Assembly: GCA_002309875.1 (NCBI GenBank)
Contig: DBYM01000045.1
Coordinates: 860 to 14,166, forward strand
Length of the DNA: 13,307 nucleotides
Reading direction: 5' to 3'
From: Cyanobacteria bacterium UBA1186
Lineage (GTDB): Bacteria > Cyanobacteriota > Vampirovibrionia > Gastranaerophilales > Gastranaerophilaceae
The stretch's first letter is position 1. Each line of letters starts with the position of its first letter. Below, one piece after another: positions 1 through 7,453 of this stretch. The notes under the pieces were generated by a model. It was not told the DNA's origin, searched no databases, and saw only the letters and a list, made by a program, of their open reading frames with translations. Made by a program: the position numbers and the translations under genes.

Positions 1-1581
1 AGATGGTAAATCCAAAGCATCTGTGCAGGCTTCGATATAACAGAGTTTATTCATAATTCCCGTAACTCTGAGTGCTTTGTCAAAATCATCTGCGGTTTCA
101 ACCTTTGTTGACCAGATATCGCCTTCAAATGCCCTTGCAAGTTTGGAGTAATTTATATTAACAATATTATTCAGATCGTTTTCGGGTTTTTCGGACAGTG
201 CCCTTTCGATTGAGTACCCTCCGTTATTTATTACGACGATTATCGGTTTTAAGCCGAGTTTAAGCATATTTCCGACTTCCATTACGGAAATCTGATGTGC
301 ACCTTCGCCCGTAAGCAGAACAACTCTTGACTCAGGCTTTGCTATGCAGGCTCCGAAAGCGGCTCCTGTTGCCCAGCCGATTGAGCACCACAAACCCTGA
401 GAATGAACGGTTACTTTTTCAGGCAGTTTTGTATTGGTAATTCCGTAAGAGGTAAGTCCTGCTTCGGCAAAAACGATATCTCCCTCTTTATAGAATTCCT
501 GTAACCTTGAATAAATATAGTCAGATGTCAGTTGTCCTTCAGGCTCTGAATGTTCATATCCGTACTCGGATTTTTCGGTTTCGTAATCTTTGGTTTCAAT
601 ACTTTTTGAGAGAGCATCGAGAACGTCGGACATTTTTACGTTATCATACCTTTCTCCGTCCACATAAGTATATGTTCCGTAGATTGCTGTTTGTGATTCA
701 ATCCTATAAGGAAGGTTAAAACCTAAGGAATTAAAATCACTGTAAATAGTTCCGACGGCAATCAGGCAGTCCGTTGTTTCAAGATATTTTTTAGCCGAAG
801 GATTCCCGTATTCGGAAATATATGTTCCGAGATAGTTTTTGAGGCCCGAATCAATTATACCCATTCCCATAGGAAAATTTGTTACGGGAATATTTGTTTT
901 TTCTGCAAAATTTTTAAGTTCGGAAACTGCTCCGAATCTTCTGACCAAAGAATCGGCAAGAATTATCGGGTGTTCGGAATTTCGGATTTTTTCCGTAATT
1001 TTTCCGGTAACTTCTTCTAATACTTTATTATCGCTAATCCAACCATAATCAATTTCTTTATCTTCGATATTCAGAGTTGCCACATCTTCGGGAATAGCAA
1101 TATAAACAGGCTTGCGTTCTTTTACAAATATTTTCAGAACACGTTCGATTTCGATTTTTGCATTATCCCTGCTCAAAAAGGCGGAAGCCTCTGTTATGTT
1201 TTTGTAAGCATCAATAAATGCATAAGGCTGCGGATTGGAGAATTGGTGATGTATAAGAGTTTTTTCTTCAATATATTTGGTTTGGGGAACTCCTACAATA
1301 TTTATGACGGGGACATTTTCCGAATAACTGCCGGCAATAGCATTAAATGCGCTGAGTTCTCCGACGCCGTATGTTGTAATAATTGCGCCAAATCCTTTTT
1401 CACGGGCATAACCGTCTGCGGCATAACCCGCATTTAATTCGTTTGTGCAGCCGAGCCATCTTGTATTAGGATTATTTTGGACGGCATAAATTATATTAAA
1501 ATTGTAATCTCCGGGAAGTCCGAAAATATCCGTAATCCCGAGTTTTTCAATCTGACTGATTAAATATTCCGCAATATTCAT
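1..1581 (-). CDS. Thiamine-diphosphate 2-oxo-acid decarboxylase (pyruvate/indolepyruvate decarboxylase family), 3' end cut by window
   Basis: Non-oxidative decarboxylation of a 2-oxo acid (pyruvate, indolepyruvate or a branched-chain keto acid) to an aldehyde, using ThDP and Mg2+ in the cytoplasm. My own translation runs open for 527 codons from the ATG at 1581 to the window edge; family members are about 545-560 aa, so roughly 20-30 residues are missing. The N-terminal Pyr domain has GLPGDYN (Asp25), CTNELNAGYAADGYAR (Glu48, which activates ThDP) and the paired His111-His112 diagnostic of pyruvate and indolepyruvate decarboxylases. The PP domain has GEGAHQ (425-430) through NN (452-453), then GYSIE with the catalytic-type Glu459. 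The metal-binding GDG is GEG here. Acetolactate synthase and benzoylformate decarboxylase are less likely because of the HH pair and GYSIE. Substrate cannot be told from sequence alone. The gene lies 65 bp after rsmG and has its own promoter. The family is sure; the substrate is not. Confidence 0.9.
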   Translation of the reverse strand, partial: MNIAEYLISQIEKLGITDIFGLPGDYNFNIIYAVQNNPNTRWLGCTNELNAGYAADGYAREKGFGAIITTYGVGELSAFNAIAGSYSENVPVINIVGVPQTKYIEEKTLIHHQFSNPQPYAFIDAYKNITEASAFLSRDNAKIEIERVLKIFVKERKPVYIAIPEDVATLNIEDKEIDYGWISDNKVLEEVTGKITEKIRNSEHPIILADSLVRRFGAVSELKNFAEKTNIPVTNFPMGMGIIDSGLKNYLGTYISEYGNPSAKKYLETTDCLIAVGTIYSDFNSLGFNLPYRIESQTAIYGTYTYVDGERYDNVKMSDVLDALSKSIETKDYETEKSEYGYEHSEPEGQLTSDYIYSRLQEFYKEGDIVFAEAGLTSYGITNTKLPEKVTVHSQGLWCSIGWATGAAFGACIAKPESRVVLLTGEGAHQISVMEVGNMLKLGLKPIIVVINNGGYSIERALSEKPENDLNNIVNINYSKLARAFEGDIWSTKVETADDFDKALRVTGIMNKLCYIEACTDALDLPS

Positions 1582-1608
1582 ATAATTCCAATCCCCAACG
1601 TTGTGTTT

Positions 1609-1637
1609 ATGATATCAAAAAGAACACTCAAGGTAAA
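1609..1637 (-). promoter_or_regulatory. Predicted sigma-70-type promoter of the decarboxylase gene
   Basis: On the minus strand, TTTACC (1637-1632) is followed after 17 nt by TATCAT (1614-1609). The TG of an extended -10 (TGATATCAT) is present. The expected start near 1602 leaves a leader of about 20 nt containing the purine-rich GGGGATTGGAATT before the ATG at 1581. It falls in the 65-bp gap after rsmG, so the decarboxylase can be transcribed apart from the upstream genes. Found by eye. Confidence 0.5.
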
Positions 1638-1646
1638 GTTATACGG

Positions 1647-2252
1647 TTATAATTTTTTAACGCAAATTAAATTTCTTTCGTAAATTTCTTCAAGCGGGAG
1701 TTTATATTCAATGATATCAACTATTTCTCCTTTGAATTTTTTGATTACGGACCGTGCGTCTTTAATTTCCTCTTGAGCCTTTTTGGATTTGTAAGCAACA
1801 AAGTATCCGCCTGATTTCAAAAGCGGTAAGGCATAAGCAGAAATTTTTGCCATGTCTGCAACAGCCCTGCTTGTAATTATGTCATATTTTTGTCCTGATA
1901 AATTTTCAACTCTGTCGCAGATTAAAGTCAGATTTTTCAAGCCGAGTTTTTCTTTTATTTCTCCTGCGGCTCTGATTTTTTTTGCAATACTGTCAATTCC
2001 CGTAACTTCAAATTCGGGATATTCAATCGAGACAGGCAGACAAGGAAAACCGCCGCCGCAGCCGATATCAAGGATTTTCCCCGAAGATATTTTGTATTTT
2101 TCGAAAAATAATTTTATTCCCAAAGAATCAAAAATATGTTTTTCATACAAATATTTTTCATCATTTTTGGAAATAAGGTTAAGTTTTGAATTTTCCTCAA
2201 GAAAATATTCAATGAAACGGGTAAAATCGGAATTTATCCTAATCTCAGGCAT
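1647..2252 (-). CDS. rsmG: 16S rRNA (guanine-527-N7) methyltransferase RsmG (GidB)
   Basis: SAM-dependent methyltransferase that modifies G527 of 16S rRNA in the small subunit; loss of this enzyme typically gives low-level streptomycin resistance. With the start at 2252 the protein is 201 aa, near the family's usual length. Seen: HIFDSL (39-44), the SAM-binding motif ILDIGCGGGFP (60-70), the acidic end of strand 2 GIDS (85-88), and the ITSRAVADM segment (126-134) typical of RsmG. I chose the ATG at 2252 because GAGG lies 7 nt upstream and it overlaps the previous stop as ATGCCTGA, a usual translational-coupling arrangement. An in-frame TTG at 2264 would add four residues. It is probably cotranscribed with the P-loop/TPR gene upstream. 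Confidence 0.95.
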   Translation of the reverse strand: MPEIRINSDFTRFIEYFLEENSKLNLISKNDEKYLYEKHIFDSLGIKLFFEKYKISSGKILDIGCGGGFPCLPVSIEYPEFEVTGIDSIAKKIRAAGEIKEKLGLKNLTLICDRVENLSGQKYDIITSRAVADMAKISAYALPLLKSGGYFVAYKSKKAQEEIKDARSVIKKFKGEIVDIIEYKLPLEEIYERNLICVKKL

Positions 2253-4500
2253 ACTTAGCCTCAATTTGGTTAAAATCTTCGGGCGTCATACGAAGTTTCA
2301 TATCATTTATTCTGCGTTCGATTTTGTTTATATCAACTTTTTCTGCGGAATTTTGCGCAAGTTTTCTTGCCTTGAAATATTCCTTCAGACCGTCTTTGTA
2401 ATAATCTTTTCTGTTGTAATAATAGTCACCCAAAGCGATTGAGGATTCCATGATGTAAAATTCTTCGTTCATAAATTCTGCACTCTTTTTGGCTTCTATC
2501 AGGTAATCAAGCGCCTTTTTAGAGCCTTCCTTTATACAGATTTTTGCAAGATAACTTGCATTGTAATAAACTCCGTCATAATTATTGCTCTGTTTATCCA
2601 ATTCATAGGCTTTTTCAAAACAATGCCGTGCTTCTGCATAACTTTCATTGTCGTAATAGCAAGATGCCAGATTTGAATAAGCAAGTGCTTTATAAGGATT
2701 TTGTCCGCCTATTGCTATACATTTGTTATAGTAATCAAATGCTGTATCGTCATCGCCTTTGTCATCGTTTACAAGTGCAAATTTGAAATATAATTCTGCA
2801 AGAGTATCGGCTTCCACATCTTCGTTAAGCGAATCTAAAGCCTTTTTATAATAGTTGTATGCTTCATTTTGGTTATTCATCTCGGAATAAATATTTCCCA
2901 AAAGAGTGCAGGCGCTGACAAGGAGTGATTGCGGAGTGTCAACGGAATAAATAACTTTTTTAATTGTTTCAATGGCTCTTTCGTGCTTGTACATTTTGAA
3001 GAACAAATCCGTCATATCGTAATACAGATAATTAAGATTTATTACCTCAGAATGCTGTTTATAATAAGTTTTTACAAGGTCGTAATAATGACTTGCCGCA
3101 GAATAATTGCCGATTTCTTTGTACAGCCTTGCGAGATATGCACGTACTTCAACTATTGAACGCAAATCAATGTTTTCGGCCTCCAAAAGTTTTTTAAATG
3201 CTTCTATTGCTTCAGTGTATTTTTTATCTGCCGCAAGTTGAATTGCGTTATCAATGCTTACCGATATTTCTTCGGGCGTTTTTTCCTTTATGGCTTCTTC
3301 AGTTTCGACTTCGCTGTCCGTTACAATAACTTCCGCATTTTTTGCGGATAATTTATTTGTTTCAAGTTCGGTTATGCAACGGCTGTGATATTCAATTTCC
3401 GCACGCAAAGCCTGACGTGAAATCATTATTGAACGTGATTTTAAAGGCTCTTTCAACTGGCCTTCATAAAGTCCTATAATATATTTGTGAAGTCTTGCTT
3501 CAACTTTTTCCGGAATAGAAATATCTATATCCTGCAGGAAGAAATCCTGTACATAAAGAACTTCGTTTGATTCAAAAATCACTAAATTGGTTTTCAGATA
3601 ATTTACCGAAAATTCATCATAGATTTCAAACACGGCAAGGGCATTAAGACTTATACCGTGCCTGATTGTTCTCAGAAACCAGAAGAAATTTCTGATGGCG
3701 GCAGGAATAAGATTTAAATAAGTTACACCCAAATACGAATCAAAACTCATATCCGATTTGTTAAACTTTTGCAGAAAGTCATTCAGATTTGTTTTCATTG
3801 CCTGAAGGATTTTAACCGTCAGTGCCGTATAGTAATAATATCCTCTTGTATATTTGTAAAAATCTTCCAAAGTTTGTTCGGTGGCAGTTATTTCGTTAGA
3901 AGCCAGGAATTCTTTAAAAATCTCTTTTGTGAAGGCTTTTAAAAATATCTTACGGTCTTCTTCTATGTCGGCAATTGCGCCCGGTTTCATGGCTCTTGTA
4001 GAAATAATTACCTTGGCGTTTTCTTCTTTCAGAATATTTTTGACAAGGCTGATAATATTCGGAAGATTTTCTTCTATTATGTCATCAAGCGAATGAAGAA
4101 TTATAACGAACGGTTTTTTTACGGAGGACAACTGCTGTAAAAATTTAACGTTCATCGTTGTAATTTTGGCATTTATGGCCGCCGCTTTGGAAATTGAAAG
4201 ATTTTCTATAGTGTCCGTAAATGTAAGCAGTATATCGTCGCAAACGGTTGATTCTTTACAATAATATTCGAGTTTTATAACATCATTATTCAGAAATTCA
4301 CTCAAATAATTTATAAATTGTCTTTTCCCTGTCCCGAGAAAGCCGTGAACATACAGGAACTTTTCTTTGGAAGCGAGAAAGTCGAGGGCTTTAATTATTT
4401 CTGCGGAGTTGTTTTTTAATAAAAAACGGTCTATTTTATCAGATTGCGGCAACGCAATATTTTCTCGGTCTATTGAACTCGCTAAAAAATCATACTCCAT
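2245..4500 (-). CDS. P-loop NTPase (STAND/AAA-like) with C-terminal TPR array, function unknown
   Basis: Predicted 751-aa cytoplasmic protein with no signal peptide or membrane segment. Residues about 35-240 look like a P-loop ATPase: GFLGTGKRQ (53-61) as Walker A, the hydrophobic strand VIILHSLDDI (131-140) ending in Asp-Asp as Walker B, and VIISTR (163-168) in a sensor-1-like place. Residues about 240-370 are helical and resemble the linker/winged-helix part of STAND proteins. From about 380 to 410 there is a charged linker, and about 415-740 holds roughly seven TPR-like helical pairs (for example KYTEAIEAFKKLL, SYAEARHCFEKAYELD). STAND proteins commonly act as signalling switches with the repeats as sensor, but no effector domain or partner can be seen. 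Walker A has Arg60 where Ser/Thr is expected, so ATP hydrolysis is not assured. No SD precedes the ATG; see the promoter at 4507-4535. It is divergent from plsY and overlaps rsmG by 8 nt. Confidence 0.85.
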   Translation of the reverse strand: MEYDFLASSIDRENIALPQSDKIDRFLLKNNSAEIIKALDFLASKEKFLYVHGFLGTGKRQFINYLSEFLNNDVIKLEYYCKESTVCDDILLTFTDTIENLSISKAAAINAKITTMNVKFLQQLSSVKKPFVIILHSLDDIIEENLPNIISLVKNILKEENAKVIISTRAMKPGAIADIEEDRKIFLKAFTKEIFKEFLASNEITATEQTLEDFYKYTRGYYYYTALTVKILQAMKTNLNDFLQKFNKSDMSFDSYLGVTYLNLIPAAIRNFFWFLRTIRHGISLNALAVFEIYDEFSVNYLKTNLVIFESNEVLYVQDFFLQDIDISIPEKVEARLHKYIIGLYEGQLKEPLKSRSIMISRQALRAEIEYHSRCITELETNKLSAKNAEVIVTDSEVETEEAIKEKTPEEISVSIDNAIQLAADKKYTEAIEAFKKLLEAENIDLRSIVEVRAYLARLYKEIGNYSAASHYYDLVKTYYKQHSEVINLNYLYYDMTDLFFKMYKHERAIETIKKVIYSVDTPQSLLVSACTLLGNIYSEMNNQNEAYNYYKKALDSLNEDVEADTLAELYFKFALVNDDKGDDDTAFDYYNKCIAIGGQNPYKALAYSNLASCYYDNESYAEARHCFEKAYELDKQSNNYDGVYYNASYLAKICIKEGSKKALDYLIEAKKSAEFMNEEFYIMESSIALGDYYYNRKDYYKDGLKEYFKARKLAQNSAEKVDINKIERRINDMKLRMTPEDFNQIEAKYA

Positions 4501-4506
4501 ATAAAA

Positions 4507-4535
4507 ATTTTATATTATTTTAGCACTTTTTGCAA
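4507..4535 (-). promoter_or_regulatory. Predicted leaderless promoter of the P-loop/TPR gene
   Basis: On the minus strand, TTGCAA (4535-4530), a 17-nt spacer and TAAAAT (4512-4507) are followed by exactly 6 nt and then the ATG at 4500. With usual spacing, transcription would begin at or next to the A of the start codon. No SD-like purine run precedes this ATG, which fits a leaderless mRNA. The -35 is weak (4 of 6) and the -10 is 5 of 6. It overlaps the oppositely oriented plsY promoter. Confidence 0.45.
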
Positions 4536-4549
4536 ATATTTGATAAAAT
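4520..4549 (+). promoter_or_regulatory. Predicted plsY promoter
   Basis: TTAGCA (4520-4525), an 18-nt spacer and TAAAAT (4544-4549) face plsY. The expected start near 4556 would leave a short leader including the SD at 4556-4561. It is back to back with, and overlaps, the promoter of the divergent P-loop/TPR gene, so the two could compete for polymerase. The -35 is weak. Confidence 0.35.
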
Positions 4550-4569
4550 ATAAAAGGGAGAGAAAAAGA

Positions 4570-5178
4570 ATGTTAAATATATTTGTACAACTTGGTTTAA
4601 CGGTTTTAATCGCTTATTTAATCGGCTCGATTCCTACGGGATATCTGATTGTAAAAGCAAAAACGGGACAGGATATAAGAACAATAGGCTCGGGTTCAAC
4701 CGGAGCAACCAACGTAAAGAGGGTGCTCGGGAAGAAATGGTTTTTCACGGTTATGGTGCTCGATGCAATTAAAGGTGCATTACCCGTATTTTTGGCAAAA
4801 ATATTTGTGAGTGCGTGTTCGCAAATCGGACTTGCTCCTGTTTTGGCTGCCGTTGCCGTAATTATAGGTCACAGCAAGCCCTGTTTTCTTAATTTTAAAG
4901 GAGGAAAATCGGTTGCATCGGGTGTCGGGACAATTATCGCCCTTAATCCGGTTGCGGGAATTACGATTGCTTTGATTTGGAGTGTGATTACATATTTTAC
5001 AAGATATGTTTCTGTAGGCTCAATCTGCGCCTTAATTTTATCTCCGTTTATTATGTATTTTTTAAATGCACCAATCGCATATATTTGTTATTGTGCAATA
5101 GGTGCGGTCTATATAACATATCTTCACAGGGAAAATATTAAAAGACTTATTGCGGGAAACGAAAATAAGGTCCGATAA
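4570..5178 (+). CDS. plsY: Acyl-phosphate:glycerol-3-phosphate acyltransferase PlsY
   Basis: Integral membrane enzyme that moves an acyl group from acyl-phosphate to sn-glycerol-3-phosphate, giving lysophosphatidate, the first step of phospholipid synthesis. The 202-residue protein has about five hydrophobic segments. It shows the family's conserved cytoplasmic loops: GSIPTGYL near the N terminus, IGSGSTGATNVKR (motif 1), GHSKPCFLNFKGGKSVASG (motif 2) and HRENIKRLIAGNE at the C terminus (motif 3). GSTGATN and GGKS rather than GNPGATN and GGKG resemble my recollection of cyanobacterial PlsY. The ATG at 4570 is preferred because GGGAGAG lies about 8 nt upstream; an in-frame TTG at 4540 would add ten basic residues before the first membrane segment and include the SD in the coding region. 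The rel gene follows 73 nt later with its own promoter. PlsY needs PlsX (not in the window) and PlsC; two PlsC-like genes lie at 8716-10083. Confidence 0.96.
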   Translation: MLNIFVQLGLTVLIAYLIGSIPTGYLIVKAKTGQDIRTIGSGSTGATNVKRVLGKKWFFTVMVLDAIKGALPVFLAKIFVSACSQIGLAPVLAAVAVIIGHSKPCFLNFKGGKSVASGVGTIIALNPVAGITIALIWSVITYFTRYVSVGSICALILSPFIMYFLNAPIAYICYCAIGAVYITYLHRENIKRLIAGNENKVR

Positions 5179-5213
5179 TACTCTCTAAATTGCGTATTTT
5201 TTGCCATTTACTC

Positions 5214-5242
5214 TTGAAAAATTCCCGAAAAAACTCTATGAT
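5214..5242 (+). promoter_or_regulatory. Predicted near-leaderless promoter of rel
   Basis: TTGAAA (5214-5219), a 17-nt spacer and TATGAT (5237-5242), each close to consensus, are followed by 9 nt and the ATG at 5252. The start point would be about 5249, giving a leader of 0-3 nt. No SD lies before this ATG. The promoter overlaps the extension that a TTG start at 5201 would require, which argues for the ATG. Confidence 0.5.
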
Positions 5243-5251
5243 AACTATGTT

Positions 5252-7450
5252 ATGGAAGAAAATTACGTAATAAACTTTGACGAAATCAGGGCTAAACTCG
5301 AAGAAGAAGGGTATCAGCAAGACGATATTACCGAACTTGAAGATGCCTTTAATTTTGCAAAGAAACTCCATGACGGACAGTACAGGGTTTCGGAAGAGCC
5401 TTATATTATCCACCCGATAGAAGTTGTTAAAATTCTTATAGGCCTAAGAGCGGATAAACATACTCTTATGGCGGGATTTTTGCACGATGTTTTGGAGGAT
5501 ACGGATACAAAACCGGAAGAAATTCAGGAACGTTTTGGCGACGATGTTCTTAATCTTGTTCAGGGTGTCACAAAACTCGGTAAATTACAGTTCAAATCAA
5601 CCGAAGAACGTCAGGCGGAAAATTTCCGCAAAATGTTTATTGCAATGGCATCTGACGTAAGAATAATCTTCCTAAAACTTGCTGACAGACTGCATAATAT
5701 GAGAACACTGAATTATATGTCTGCAGCAAAACAGCAGAAAATAGCACAGGAAACGATTGATATATTTGCTCCTCTTGCTAACCGTTTAGGTGTAGGTAAA
5801 ATTAAAGCGGAACTTGAAGATTTGTCTTTGAAATATCTGCACCCCGATAAATATTATGAAATTGCACAACTCGTTTCGCAGAAGAAAGTGGAGCGTGAAT
5901 CGGCTGTAAATATGCTGATTGAAAAAATTTCCAAAGACGTGAAAGCAAGCGGAATTAATGCGACTATAACAGGCAGGGCAAAACACTATTACAGTATTTA
6001 TAAAAAAATGGAACGTCTGAATGTCCAGTTCCATGATCTTTATGATATTACGGCAGTCCGTGTAATCGTAAACAGCGAAAAGGAATGCTATGAAGTTTTA
6101 GGCCTTGTTCACTCGCAGTTTAAACCGATACCCGGCAGATTTAAGGATTACATAGCAATGCCAAAAGGTAACGGCTATCAGTCTTTGCATACATCGGTTA
6201 TCGGGCCCCGTCAGAAACCGCTTGAAGTACAGATAAGAACATGGCAGATGCATGAAATTGCAGAATACGGTATTGCCGCACATTGGAGATACAAAGAGAA
6301 AGGCTCGAACAAAGCAGACTCGGCGAACGATATTAAATTCTCATGGATGAGAAAACTTGTTGAATACAACAAAGATACCCAAAACGCAGCGGATTACGTT
6401 AATTCTGTTAAATTGGATATTTTTTCGGATCAGGTTTTTGCCTTCACTCCGAACGGTGACGTATTTGATCTTCCGCAGGGCGCAACACCTGTCGATTTTG
6501 CCTACCGTATTCACTCCGATGTCGGGCATAAAACGGTCGGTGCATTGATAAACGGACGTATTGCACAACTTGATACAAAACTCAAAAACGGCGATATTGT
6601 CGAAATTATGACTTCCAAAGTTGCGGCACCCCGATTGGATTGGCTTAACTTTGTTGTAACAAAGCAGGCCGCATCTAAGATTAAACAATGGTATAAAAAG
6701 AATAAACGTGAAGACCATATTGAAATCGGCAAGGCTAATCTTGAGCACGAACTGACTAAGGCTATTTTTGATGAGTATATGAAAATCGGTGAGTTCGATA
6801 AGGTTGCCAAACAAATGAATTATGTCGGTGCTGACGACTTGTTTGCCGCATTAGGTTACGGAGAAACTACTCTTAATAAGATTATTAATCGTCTTAAGAA
6901 GCCTGACAAACCCGAAAAAGAATATCAGCATCATTCGCATAAAAAATCCGAAAGAGATATTATCGGGCTTGAAGGAATGCTTTATTCCTTTGCAAGATGC
7001 TGTTCTCCGATCCCGGGAGAGCCTATTGTCGGCGTGGTTACCCGCTCTAAGGGTGTGAGTGTTCACAGAGTTGACTGCCGTACTCTTGAAGATATTCCGC
7101 CCGAAAGAATGCTTGATATCCGCTGGTCCGGAGAAAATCTTAATAAGACTTATAATACAACCATCAGAATTGAAACTGCAGAAAAGATGGGACTTCTTAA
7201 AGATGTCATCAGTGTGGTTTCCGATAACAAAACAAATATCATTTCTGCGAATGTTAAATCAAAAGGAAAAGTCGGTATTATTGAACTCGGGATTGAACTT
7301 GATAATGTTGAAACCCTGAGACGTGTAATGACGGCAATTCAGGCAATGCCTGACGTATTCAGTGTTAAGAGAATTCAGACTTCTTATACGGGGAGTTCGT
7401 CGCAGAATTTTACAAAGAAAAATAATAAAAACAAGAAACCGCAAAAATAG
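5252..7450 (+). CDS. rel: Bifunctional (p)ppGpp synthetase/hydrolase (Rel/SpoT, long RSH)
   Basis: Makes (p)ppGpp from ATP and GDP/GTP and hydrolyses it with Mn2+; the central alarmone enzyme of the stringent response, ribosome-associated in the cytoplasm. The 732-aa protein has the full long-RSH order. The HD hydrolase has IIHP (His54), HDVLEDT (78-84) and LADRLHNMRTL (143-153). The synthetase has GRAKHYYSIYKKM (241-253), DITAVR, GYQSLHT (308-314) and EVQIRT (325-330). TGS spans about 388-453. The conserved-cysteine domain has ARCCSPIPGEPIVG (581-594) and a final Cys609, and ACT spans about 635-710. Both catalytic centres look intact, so a bifunctional enzyme is expected rather than a synthetase-only RelA. 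The C-terminal tail is Lys/Asn-rich. I chose the ATG at 5252 because it sits just after a good promoter; a TTG at 5201 would add 17 residues. It ends 3 nt from the converging gene at 7454. Confidence 0.97.
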   Translation: MEENYVINFDEIRAKLEEEGYQQDDITELEDAFNFAKKLHDGQYRVSEEPYIIHPIEVVKILIGLRADKHTLMAGFLHDVLEDTDTKPEEIQERFGDDVLNLVQGVTKLGKLQFKSTEERQAENFRKMFIAMASDVRIIFLKLADRLHNMRTLNYMSAAKQQKIAQETIDIFAPLANRLGVGKIKAELEDLSLKYLHPDKYYEIAQLVSQKKVERESAVNMLIEKISKDVKASGINATITGRAKHYYSIYKKMERLNVQFHDLYDITAVRVIVNSEKECYEVLGLVHSQFKPIPGRFKDYIAMPKGNGYQSLHTSVIGPRQKPLEVQIRTWQMHEIAEYGIAAHWRYKEKGSNKADSANDIKFSWMRKLVEYNKDTQNAADYVNSVKLDIFSDQVFAFTPNGDVFDLPQGATPVDFAYRIHSDVGHKTVGALINGRIAQLDTKLKNGDIVEIMTSKVAAPRLDWLNFVVTKQAASKIKQWYKKNKREDHIEIGKANLEHELTKAIFDEYMKIGEFDKVAKQMNYVGADDLFAALGYGETTLNKIINRLKKPDKPEKEYQHHSHKKSERDIIGLEGMLYSFARCCSPIPGEPIVGVVTRSKGVSVHRVDCRTLEDIPPERMLDIRWSGENLNKTYNTTIRIETAEKMGLLKDVISVVSDNKTNIISANVKSKGKVGIIELGIELDNVETLRRVMTAIQAMPDVFSVKRIQTSYTGSSSQNFTKKNNKNKKPQK

Positions 7451-7453
7451 GTT

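Noticed and set aside
1852..2442. 196-codon open frame on the plus strand
   Set aside because: It lies opposite rsmG and the end of the P-loop/TPR gene, both well supported; the translation has no recognisable motif. A shadow frame.
5201..5251. Upstream TTG start for rel adding 17 residues
   Set aside because: No SD, and it would overlap the predicted -35/-10; the added residues match no part of RSH proteins that I know.
6341..6814. 157-codon open frame on the minus strand inside rel
   Set aside because: Antisense to the TGS region of rel, with no motif or SD. A shadow frame.
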